9,042 bases of DNA from JAFAQB01 sp046724555. Lineage in GTDB: Archaea > Thermoproteota > Nitrososphaeria > Nitrososphaerales > Nitrososphaeraceae. The notes under the pieces are model-generated. The model worked only from the letters and a program-made list of their open reading frames with translations. It had not been told where the DNA came from and searched no databases. Positions 1 to 5,760 of the stretch are shown here, in pieces. Where the stretch lies: positions 1 to 9,042 of the forward strand of contig JBKOWU010000138.1 of NCBI GenBank assembly GCA_046724555.1. The letters run 5' to 3'. Each line of letters opens with the position of its first letter. The stretch's first letter is position 1. The position numbers and the translations under genes were made by a program.

Positions 1-33
1 ATACTATTAACATTAATATCTCTACCTTGTATT

Positions 34-282
34 ATGTATATGCCAGAGGCCTATGTGTTACTCAACTGTGACTTTGGAGCTGACGATGAAAGTATTGTCT
101 ATAAGTTGAAAGAATTGCCTGAAATAATAGAGGTGAATGGAGTCTCGGGCGCTTACGATCTGCTTGTAAAGGTCAGTGCTGATACAATGGAAAAGTTAAA
201 AGAAACTATAAGTTTGCGTATACGAACAATTGATAACATTAAATCAACTCTATCTTTAATTGTAATTGAAGGCCAGGGATAG
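34..282 (+). CDS. Stand-alone Lrp/AsnC-type RAM (ligand-binding) domain protein
   Basis: An 82-residue protein made of one RAM domain (the effector-binding half of Lrp/AsnC regulators) with no helix-turn-helix. The fold pattern is visible: strand AYVLLNCD (6-13), helix DDESIVYKLKEL (18-28), strand IIEVNGVSG (31-39), the G-x-YD-LLVKV core strand (39-47), helix ADTMEKLKETIS (49-60) and final strand STLSLIVI (71-78). Known for the family: such domains form dimers or higher rings and bind amino acids or other small ligands. Ligand and partner here cannot be read from sequence. ATG at 34 and ATG at 40 (MPEAYVLL) are both possible. No stop precedes them in frame back to base 1, so a longer protein starting outside the window is also possible. 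AT-rich sequence at 6-19 sits about 25 bp before 34-40 and could be a box A for a leaderless transcript. The gene converges on argF. Confidence 0.82.
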   Translation: MYMPEAYVLLNCDFGADDESIVYKLKELPEIIEVNGVSGAYDLLVKVSADTMEKLKETISLRIRTIDNIKSTLSLIVIEGQG

Positions 283-563
283 TGTAGTGTTAGTAATAAT
301 AGAATAACAAGAATATGGATTTGATTATGTACATATGAACTAAATTGTACCATTTCAATTTTTTATGCTATAAAAATATCATGAAATTAAATTATCATAA
401 ATTAATTTCTCATTTCATCCAATATCGGCAATAAGAAGATGACTAGTTTAAAGAAGCAAGCTATACATTTTAGAATAGTAATATCATATATTTGAAATCA
501 TCAAATTTATCTAGAATATGGTATTGTTGATTATATTAGTATTGATAGTAGAAGCCAATTAAT
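283..563. other. Spacer between convergent genes, with oligo-T and a hairpin
   Basis: No gene is seen between the RAM-domain gene (+) and argF (-). The spacer is very AT-rich. It holds a T6 run at 359-364 and a perfect 8-bp inverted repeat at 383-390/402-409, described separately. Confidence 0.6.
359..409. terminator. Candidate bidirectional termination region
   Basis: A T6 run at 359-364 on the + strand lies about 75 bases after the RAM-domain stop. Arms GAAATTAA (383-390) and TTAATTTC (402-409) form a perfect 8-bp AT-only stem with an 11-base loop. Read on the minus strand, the stem is followed by a T5 run (372-376). Archaeal termination relies mainly on oligo-U, so the T runs are better evidence than the weak stem. 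The distance from both stops lowers confidence. Confidence 0.35.
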
Positions 564-1517
564 TCATCTGCTTTTCATTAACATGTACATTAATGCCTTT
601 TGAACATGTAGTCTATTTTCTGCCTCATTCCATACAACTGATGATTTTCCATCTATTACATCAGACGTTACCTCTTGGCCACGCTTAGCAGGCAAACAAT
701 GCATAAAGATTGCGTCTTTTTTAGCCAGTTTCATAGTCTCAGAGTTTACCTGGTATTTAGGAAAGAAAGCTATCTGTCGCATGGTTCTTTCTTCGTCCTT
801 TCCTATTGAAATGAATGTATCTGTTACTACTGCATCAGCATCTCTAACAGCTACTGAAGGATTCTCTGTAATTATTATCTCGGCTCCAGTCTTTTCTCCT
901 TCTTTTTTAGCTATCTTTACTATGTTTTGTAATGGTTCATAACCTTTGGGACATGCAGCAGTCATGTTAATACCTGTTTTTGCACAACCTAGTAGCAAAT
1001 CATTACAGACATTATCACCATCTCCTATCCACGCAAGATTCAATCCACTTAGTTCTTTCTTGCTTTCTTGAATTGTTAAAAGGTCTGCTAGTATCTGACA
1101 TGGATGAAAGGTATCTGATAGACCATTTATAACTGGAATAGAAGCAAATTTGCCTAGCTTTTCAACATCTGTATGAGCATAAACTCGTGCAATAATGCAA
1201 TTGAGATATAGTGATAATGTCTTTGCAGTATCTTCTATTGATTCCCCACGCGATAGTTGAATATCGTTGGCGTTAAGATATATGGTGTTTCCACCCAACT
1301 GAAACACACCAGTCTCGAAACTCACTCTTGTTCTGGTTGATGGCTTTTGGAAGAGGAGCCCAAAGACTTTGCCTTTTAAAATTTGCCGTGACTTTCCATT
1401 CTTTAATTGTTTTTTCAAGCTGCTAGCTAATTCTATAATGGAAAGAATTTCCTTTGAACTTAAATCTTGCAGGCTAAGAACATCTTTACTATTTAAGCAA
1501 GCCCTCAATATCTTCAT
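564..1517 (-). CDS. argF: Ornithine carbamoyltransferase
   Basis: A 317-residue cytosolic enzyme that transfers the carbamoyl group of carbamoyl phosphate to ornithine, giving citrulline for arginine synthesis. The length is normal for the family. Visible motifs: carbamoyl-phosphate loop S-T-R-T-R (60-64), HPCQ (138-141), GDGDNV (165-170), the ornithine-loop region VTDTFISIG (231-239) with Asp233 and Ser237, HCLP (273-276), and Arg302 in ENRLH. These distinguish it from aspartate carbamoyltransferase. Two positions deviate from the common family forms: GDGNN reads GDGDN, and the SMG loop reads S-I-G. The ATG at 1517 lies inside the end of ftsY and overlaps it by 29 bp; no clear Shine-Dalgarno precedes it, so translation is probably coupled. 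A TTG four codons in (1508) is the only nearby alternative start. It is probably the last gene of the pfdA-ftsY-argF operon. Confidence 0.93.
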   Translation of the reverse strand: MKILRACLNSKDVLSLQDLSSKEILSIIELASSLKKQLKNGKSRQILKGKVFGLLFQKPSTRTRVSFETGVFQLGGNTIYLNANDIQLSRGESIEDTAKTLSLYLNCIIARVYAHTDVEKLGKFASIPVINGLSDTFHPCQILADLLTIQESKKELSGLNLAWIGDGDNVCNDLLLGCAKTGINMTAACPKGYEPLQNIVKIAKKEGEKTGAEIIITENPSVAVRDADAVVTDTFISIGKDEERTMRQIAFFPKYQVNSETMKLAKKDAIFMHCLPAKRGQEVTSDVIDGKSSVVWNEAENRLHVQKALMYMLMKSR

Positions 1518-3024
1518 CTGAAAGATATACTACATCGTCTTTTGCATTTTGCCGTGACTCTTTGGAGCCTTCCTTGTGTTTTTCTGACTGTTTATCATCC
1601 GATACTTTAATTTGCTTTTCATTTTTTTCTGTATAGTTTCTCACATAATGATCTTCAACTTCTGATCTTTTCTCCTTCTTGTGCCTGTCCATTCTACCAA
1701 ACAATCCACCAAAACGAGACTTCACTTTCGATTTCTGTTTCTCTTTGCTTTCTGTCTTTTGGTCTTCTATATCTGTAGGATGATCTTGTACCATAGCCGG
1801 TTGATAAGATGAACCATTTCCTAAAGGCTTTTCATAGTTTTCTATCTCTTCTTCAATTTTAGGCTCAATCTCCGACATGTGTTCTTGATTATCAACTACG
1901 TTTGGTATATCTGTTGGTGATGATGACGACGTTGTGGCTGAAATTGGTTTCTGTTCTCCTACTCTTCTTTCTTCTTTTGTAATGGATACTGTATGAGCAT
2001 CTATTGCATCTATTGAACTAAATGTTGATGGTTTTTGCGTTTCTATGTCAGAGGTTTTTGGAACGGTGGGAGTTGCAGGTGTTATATCGCTAATATTCAT
2101 CATGGGCATATTGCCGAATATGGATTCAATGAATCTGTCAGGATCAAAAGGGATTATGTCATCATACGTCTGCCCAACTCCTAAATAAAGAATTGGTTTT
2201 GATGTAATATGAGCTATGGAAATTGCAGCACCACCCTTTGCATCTGCATCTGCTTTAGTTAAAATAGCACCGTCAAAATTCGTGTATTGAAAAAATTCTC
2301 TTGATTGATTGATAGTATCGTTTCCAGCAAGTGAATCACCCACAAATAATTTCATATCCGGTTTTACTACCCTGACGATTTTACTAATTTCGTCCATTAG
2401 GTTTTTAGCTGTTTGCATTCTACCAGCTGTATCTATTAATACTGCATCAATATGGTGCTTTCTACTGTAATCAATTGCATCTCTGCCTACTGCTGAGGGA
2501 TCTGCACCATATCTTTGGGAAATGACTTTTAATGATAACTTTTCTCCATGACGAGTAATCTGTTCAATCGCACCTGCTCTATGAGTATCTGCGGCTGCCA
2601 TAACCACAGAAATGCCATTTTTACGGAGTAGATGAGCCATTTTTGCAACTGTTGTAGTTTTGCCTGTTCCATTAATGCCAAGAAATACAATAACATACGG
2701 TCCCATTTTGGAGTCTATCTTCGATTTGATTCTCTGTATCAAATCTACCTTTTCAGCTTTGGCAAACATTTCTGCAATTGTAGTTTGAAGCCTTATTCTT
2801 ATTATATTCTCTACATTATCGTGTCCTTTATCAAATTTTATTCCTGTTAGTTCTTTTTTTAATTTCTCAGATAAGTGATCAATTACTTCTTGTGAAACAT
2901 CACTTTCTAATAATGCAAGTTGCAAATCAAATAGATTCCCATCAATATCTTTTTCAGAAATCTCCTTCTGACCTATGTTTCTTATTCCTATGCTTGAGAA
3001 GGCTTTTTTCAGTTTGTCAAACAA
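1489..3024 (-). CDS. ftsY: Signal recognition particle receptor FtsY, with long C-terminal tail
   Basis: A 511-residue SRP receptor GTPase that docks SRP-ribosome complexes at the membrane. The N domain (about 1-95) is helical. The G domain has P-loop GINGTGKTT (116-124), DTHRAGA (146-152), DTAGR (198-202), the FtsY-typical GDSLAGND (229-236), TKAD (256-259), and closing GVGQTYDDIIPFDP (282-295). The NG core ends near residue 304. The remaining ~205 residues are low-complexity, Ser/Thr-rich then Lys/Glu-rich, with a basic stretch around RFGGLFGRMDRHKKEKR (437-453) and a conserved-looking end LSDEDIEGLLK. Most FtsY proteins end at the G domain and carry any acidic extension at the N-terminus. 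The start codon is TTG: it follows an AGGGTTGA-like Shine-Dalgarno (3032-3039) by 7 bases and gives the typical MFDKLKKAF start. It lies 28 bp after pfdA and overlaps argF. Confidence 0.95.
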   Translation of the reverse strand: MFDKLKKAFSSIGIRNIGQKEISEKDIDGNLFDLQLALLESDVSQEVIDHLSEKLKKELTGIKFDKGHDNVENIIRIRLQTTIAEMFAKAEKVDLIQRIKSKIDSKMGPYVIVFLGINGTGKTTTVAKMAHLLRKNGISVVMAAADTHRAGAIEQITRHGEKLSLKVISQRYGADPSAVGRDAIDYSRKHHIDAVLIDTAGRMQTAKNLMDEISKIVRVVKPDMKLFVGDSLAGNDTINQSREFFQYTNFDGAILTKADADAKGGAAISIAHITSKPILYLGVGQTYDDIIPFDPDRFIESIFGNMPMMNISDITPATPTVPKTSDIETQKPSTFSSIDAIDAHTVSITKEERRVGEQKPISATTSSSSPTDIPNVVDNQEHMSEIEPKIEEEIENYEKPLGNGSSYQPAMVQDHPTDIEDQKTESKEKQKSKVKSRFGGLFGRMDRHKKEKRSEVEDHYVRNYTEKNEKQIKVSDDKQSEKHKEGSKESRQNAKDDVVYLSDEDIEGLLK

Positions 3025-3031
3025 TTCATAT

Positions 3032-3039
3032 TCAACCCT
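3032..3039 (-). promoter_or_regulatory. Ribosome binding site supporting the TTG start of ftsY
   Basis: On the minus strand AGGGTTGA ends seven bases before TTG at 3024. No ATG or GTG in the ftsY frame lies near. The out-of-frame ATG at 3029 would read a different frame. This site decides the start. Confidence 0.5.
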
Positions 3040-3052
3040 AATGACGATGTGG

Positions 3053-3556
3053 TTATTGTCTATTGATGTGTGTATATGAATTATGCTGTGATTTGGCAGC
3101 AGCAGGGGAAGAAGTGCCAGATGACTGCTGTAACATCTGGCTAACTTGTTTTTGAATCTGCTCCATGCGCATTTCTATTTGTTGTTTTTGGCTATACAGT
3201 TGACTCAAAGCAGTTTCAAATTCTTTAATTCTGGATTCAATATAATTAACAGTATCTTCTCTGCTTTTTTCCACAATTACTCCTGCTCCTACGTTTACCA
3301 GTAGCTTCTTTACAGACGGAACTAATGCTTTCATGTAAACTCCAATTCCAACGGGCATTAATGATTCCACTTCTGATTCATCCATTACATTTTGAACAGC
3401 AGAAGAAGCAAGCCGAGCCTCTTCAATTAACTTTGTGACTGTGGCTTCGCGGGTAATAGTATCATTCATATATGCCTCCAGAATTCTTGACTGCTGAAGC
3501 ATTTCGCTAATTTTCTGATCCGCGGCAGCCTGTTGTTGATTAATATCATTACTCAT
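3053..3556 (-). CDS. pfdA: Prefoldin alpha subunit
   Basis: A 167-residue subunit of the archaeal prefoldin hexamer (two alpha, four beta), a cytosolic holdase that takes unfolded chains from the ribosome and passes them to the thermosome. Residues about 8-60 form the N-terminal coiled-coil helix. Residues 62-98 form the beta-hairpin region with the family-like LMPVGIGVYMKALVPSV and LLVNVGAGVIVEKS. Residues 99-145 form the second coiled-coil helix. The last ~22 residues are a polar tail rich in Ser, Ala and Gln beyond the usual end. The ATG at 3556 fits the alignment of the N-terminal helix. It is the first gene of the operon, 28 bp before ftsY; pfdA-ftsY adjacency is common in archaea. A box A lies at 3611-3620. 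Confidence 0.92.
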   Translation of the reverse strand: MSNDINQQQAAADQKISEMLQQSRILEAYMNDTITREATVTKLIEEARLASSAVQNVMDESEVESLMPVGIGVYMKALVPSVKKLLVNVGAGVIVEKSREDTVNYIESRIKEFETALSQLYSQKQQIEMRMEQIQKQVSQMLQQSSGTSSPAAAKSQHNSYTHINRQ

Positions 3557-3610
3557 TTAAATTCAATTTTCAAACCTATCTTATAACTGTGACTAGTAAA
3601 TCATTTATTG

Positions 3611-3620
3611 GTATTTAAAA
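3611..3620 (-). promoter_or_regulatory. Box A (TATA) promoter of the pfdA-ftsY-argF operon
   Basis: On the minus strand the sequence TTTTAAATAC is a good archaeal box A. Transcription would start about 25 bases downstream, near 3588, leaving a leader of roughly 30 bases before the pfdA ATG at 3556. Confidence 0.5.
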
Positions 3621-3647
3621 TAGCTAGGTCCAAATAAATCACAGGTG

Positions 3648-3661
3648 AACAGGATCCTGTT
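3648..3661. repeat. 14-bp perfect palindrome
   Basis: AACAGGATCCTGTT equals its own reverse complement. It lies about 30 bp upstream of the pfdA box A (minus direction), where a dimeric regulator could bind. No function is shown by sequence alone. Confidence 0.5.
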
Positions 3662-3675
3662 GCTGCTTGTGTCTA

Positions 3676-3683
3676 TTTATATA
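3676..3683 (+). promoter_or_regulatory. Possible box A for a + strand transcript
   Basis: TTTATATA matches the archaeal box A. It would place a start near 3705, upstream of the GC-rich island. It could also act on the minus strand. It may simply be AT-rich spacer. Confidence 0.25.
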
Positions 3684-3783
3684 TGCAATAGGCTAGTACT
3701 GGTAATAATTAATCAAAAGAGTAGAGGAAGTTCTGTGCTCAAGGTCGCAACCTATCATCAATAATAAGCGGTCAAAATTATAT

Positions 3784-3870
3784 GGTGCTGTGCTCGCTCC
3801 AGGTTGACTATCCTGATATTAGCATCAACGGTCCCGAGACTGGCCCATCGTCTCTGACAGTCCTTCTTTT
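3784..3870 (+). ncRNA. Candidate structured RNA: GC-rich island with T-rich end
   Basis: About half of 3781-3870 is G or C, against a very AT-rich flank. On the + strand GTTGA (3803-3807) pairs with TCAAC (3825-3829), and GAGAC (3836-3840) with GTCTC (3850-3854). An alternative stem, GACTG (3838-3842) with CAGTC (3858-3862), excludes the second one and is followed at once by CTTCTTTT, like a terminator. The motif GGTCAAAATTATA lies just upstream (3770-3782) and could be its promoter. It matches no RNA family that I recognise. The stems are short, so this is a hypothesis. Confidence 0.25.
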
Positions 3871-4126
3871 AAAATATTATGTTGTTGAATTAATTATCAA
3901 TATAAATATATATTATAAATAATTTTTTCTTCATTTCCTGCCTGAAGCTACAACCATCTCCTATTCATTACAAATAGTCAATCGTCGCCTGCCTGATAGG
4001 TTACCTGGCAATTTATAATCAATATCTTGTTGGCTATTGTCAGATTAGGATTATTAAATGTCATCCGTAATCCATTTCTATCGCCTGTGCATATGCGTCT
4101 ACTACTTATTTTGCAAGGTCAAAGTT

Positions 4127-4152
4127 ATAGTAGTAGTTATCATTGCTACTAT
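4127..4152. repeat. Inverted repeat, 7-bp arms
   Basis: ATAGTAG (4127-4133) and CTACTAT (4146-4152) are perfect complements around a 12-base loop. It overlaps the second GGTCAAA...TATA motif. Confidence 0.4.
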
Positions 4153-4223
4153 CTGTGTAGCTAGAATGCTAGGCGGTAGACTCTGCATATGATCTTTTGC
4201 TTGAATAGCACATTTTCTCCTCT

Positions 4224-4345
4224 ATGCTTGAATTAGCGAGTAAACCAGTGATTACTGCCTGTTTCGCTGTTAAAGCATTAGAACAAGCCAGTCGCAACTA
4301 TGACACCGCGATTGTATACCGGTTCTAATCAATCTATTTTCCTTC
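4224..4345 (+). ncRNA. Candidate structured RNA: two adjacent hairpins and T-rich tail
   Basis: Hairpin 1 (4224-4278): ATGCTT pairs with AAGCAT (4273-4278), AA with TT, AGCGA (4235-4239) with TCGCT (4264-4268), AAC with GTT, and CAGT (4246-4249) with ACTG (4254-4257) around a GATT loop. That is about 20 pairs with small bulges. Hairpin 2 (4277-4329): ATTAGAAC (4277-4284) pairs perfectly with GTTCTAAT (4322-4329), and an inner stem pairs 4290-4295 with 4308-4313. A pyrimidine-rich tract, TATTTTCCTTCTC, follows. GGTCAAAGTTATA (4117-4129) lies about 95 bp upstream. The strand is inferred from the T-rich tail. It could equally be a DNA element or a remnant of a mobile element. Confidence 0.28.
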
Positions 4346-4369
4346 TCAATTAAATTATAGCTTTGGCAA

Positions 4370-4397
4370 TACTGGTCATGCGGTCAAAAATCCAGTA
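4370..4397. repeat. Inverted repeat, 6-bp arms
   Basis: TACTGG (4370-4375) and CCAGTA (4392-4397) are perfect complements with a 16-base loop that contains a GGTCAAA copy. Confidence 0.3.
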
Positions 4398-4455
4398 ACA
4401 TGCAGTTTGAACTCCTTTTTAGGGTCAAAAACTATATTTCTAGTATCTACCTATT

Positions 4456-4475
4456 GCAAAATGTTCCTATTTTGC
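4456..4475. repeat. Compact hairpin, 7-bp stem
   Basis: GCAAAAT (4456-4462) pairs with ATTTTGC (4469-4475) around a 6-base loop. It lies about 20 bp after the third GGTCAAA...TATA copy. Confidence 0.4.
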
Positions 4476-4562
4476 GTCCACGCTAAAATTCGATGTACAA
4501 TTGAAATTATTCAAAAAATAAGTATAAAAGATATCTAAAAGGTGACGCCACATTGCAATTTG

Positions 4563-4599
4563 TCATGAATTTTTCTTCATGCCATATTGATATTCATGA
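4563..4599. repeat. Inverted repeat, 8-bp arms with a competing inner stem
   Basis: TCATGAAT (4563-4570) is complementary to ATTCATGA (4592-4599). CATGAA (4564-4569) also pairs with TTCATG (4576-4581), so two alternative hairpins share one arm. Confidence 0.4.
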
Positions 4600-4948
4600 G
4601 TTGCAGGATGTGTGTCTTGACTTCTTAAGTTTGGGTCCTAGGGCCAATCTTTATTGCATTCTACTAACTACTTAAGATTTATCTGCTACTGCTACTGAAA
4701 AATCAATATTCTTCGTCCTCGGTAAAAGTTGAACAATAAGGATTATCCATAATACCTGTATAAAATGAATCTAATATCTGGCATCTCGTGACGATATGTA
4801 TTTGGGTTATATTGCTTGCATATCCTCTTTAGGTTAACTGACTTCTTGGCTTTATTCGCTGGTTGCTCGTTGTTCAATTCTATGATGGTAAGCGTAGTTA
4901 TGGTCACATAAAAGAGGAACTTTTATCAACTACCTGAAGATGATGCTA

Positions 4949-4992
4949 TTGAAATTCATCTGTAAGTAAAAAGATATAAGGTTGAAATTCAT
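4949..4992. repeat. Direct repeat of a near-palindromic 11-mer
   Basis: TTGAAATTCAT occurs at 4949-4959 and again at 4982-4992, 33 bp apart, about three helical turns. Its core TGAAATTCA is almost symmetrical, as protein-binding sites often are. No gene starts nearby. Confidence 0.4.
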
Positions 4993-5124
4993 ACAGAATA
5001 TATAATGTAAAATCAACAGTATTGTTCACCATAAAAAGTAAAATCCTTAAGAGAATAAAGTATATGACTATCATATATTTAGTTCTTGCATATGTAAATT
5101 TGACAGAATATTGTCATTTTATGC

Positions 5125-5169
5125 TAAGCATACCAACTCAAATTATTGCTTAAATGATGGTATGTCTTA
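5125..5169. repeat. Hairpin with 11 paired bases
   Basis: TAAG plus CATACCA (5125-5135) pairs with TGGTATG (5158-5164) and, after one bulged T, CTTA (5166-5169). The loop is 22 bases. It lies about 105 bp downstream of the hsp20 stop. Confidence 0.4.
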
Positions 5170-5229
5170 ATCCGCATTCAATGTAATTAATTCTCGTCTA
5201 TCTACCTTTTACTATATCTGTCTGTGTTC

Positions 5230-5261
5230 GTTGACCTAAATTGTAGAAAAATTTGGTCAAC
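5230..5261 (-). terminator. Stem-loop 3' of hsp20
   Basis: GTTGACC (5230-5236) pairs with GGTCAAC (5255-5261) and, past a single bulged T at 5237, AAATT (5238-5242) with AATTT (5250-5254). This gives 12 pairs around a 7-base loop, starting 13 bases after the hsp20 stop. No T run follows on the minus strand, so it may protect the 3' end rather than terminate. Confidence 0.4.
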
Positions 5262-5274
5262 TAGAATGATCCAG

Positions 5275-5661
5275 CTATATTATTGGAATGTTACTTGATT
5301 TTGGAATTGGAATTCTTAAAGTAACAACACCATCTATATATTTTGCAGTTCCAATTACCTTATTGTCATCCGTAATTCGAATAGGTAATGCTACCTTCTT
5401 GTCTAATCGAATAGGTCTGTGTTTGTAATAAACTACGCCATGATTTTCTTCAGCTTCTCTATCCGCATTGATCGATAGTATATTTTCAACTATTCTTAGA
5501 TTAATGTCTTTTTTGGCAAAGCCAGGCAAGTCAATATTAACAATCAAGTCGTTCCCGTCTTCAAACATGTCTATGGCCGGCATCACAAATTCATAAAATT
5601 CTCGAGATCTATTGCCTAATTCTCTCATTATTTCCTTGGCCATATACTGTCCTAATTCCAT
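5275..5661 (-). CDS. Hsp20 / alpha-crystallin family small heat-shock protein
   Basis: A 128-residue small heat-shock protein, an ATP-independent chaperone that forms oligomers and holds unfolding proteins in the cytosol. A short N-terminal arm (1-26) precedes the alpha-crystallin domain: PAIDMFEDGNDLIVNIDLPGF (28-48) opens it, LRIVENILSINADRE (55-69) follows, and the closing strand is the family signature form GVVTLRIPIPK (111-121). The C-terminus ends SNIPII with the I-x-I motif (125-127) that docks neighbouring dimers. The G-V-L-T-L-type signature and I-x-I motif make the family assignment firm; the length is at the short end because the N-terminal arm is short. The start at 5661 fits a box A about 25 bp upstream; an internal ATG at residue 7 is possible. 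The gene stands alone on the minus strand, with a stem-loop after the stop. Confidence 0.93.
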   Translation of the reverse strand: MELGQYMAKEIMRELGNRSREFYEFVMPAIDMFEDGNDLIVNIDLPGFAKKDINLRIVENILSINADREAEENHGVVYYKHRPIRLDKKVALPIRITDDNKVIGTAKYIDGVVTLRIPIPKSSNIPII

Positions 5662-5681
5662 AACGTTAACTTCTACTTGTT

Positions 5682-5689
5682 GATATAAA
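5682..5689 (-). promoter_or_regulatory. Box A promoter of hsp20, leaderless spacing
   Basis: On the minus strand TTTATATC is preceded by a purine-rich AAAGG that could be the TFB-recognition element. Its centre is about 25 bp from the ATG at 5661, so the transcript probably starts at or next to the start codon. Confidence 0.55.
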
Positions 5690-5760
5690 TCCTTTGTTTT
5701 TTTAACCGCATTTATAGCACATTGTAATAGCCTATTCTAATGGGGGTTTCATACTAACAT

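Larger units (their letters stand above)
3557..5274. other. 1.7-kb gene-free region with structured elements
   Basis: No convincing protein gene is seen on either strand; stops are frequent and no reading frame is long or family-like. I looked for tRNA T-arms, SRP RNA and RNase P signatures and found none. What it does hold: a 14-bp palindrome near 3650, a GC-rich island (3781-3860) ending in a T-rich tract, two adjacent hairpins (4224-4329), smaller inverted repeats at 4127, 4370, 4456, 4563 and 5125, direct repeats at 4949/4982, and a recurring GGTCAAA...TATA motif. In many archaea ribosomal protein and tif6 genes lie upstream of pfdA; they are absent here. Confidence 0.6.

Noticed and set aside
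2632..2850. + strand frame inside ftsY
   Set aside because: Antisense of the conserved FtsY GTPase region; Cys/Tyr-rich chance composition.
3721..3755. GAGGAAGTTC resembling the RNase P RNA conserved region
   Set aside because: It differs from the invariant GAGGAAAGTCC core and no partner conserved region follows.
3937..4010. CCTGCCTGA direct repeat (3937-3945, 3988-3996) as a CRISPR-like or mobile-element repeat
   Set aside because: Only two 9-bp copies, no regular spacing and no flanking target duplications.
4310..4335. GGTTCTAATC resembling a tRNA T-arm
   Set aside because: The flanks do not form a T-stem and no D-arm or acceptor stem can be placed; the string instead forms the perfect 8-bp stem with 4277-4284.
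4844..4943. Short frame with a YDGKRSYGHIKEELL-like stretch, faintly transposase-like
   Set aside because: Under 35 codons between stops, with no other recognisable remnant nearby.
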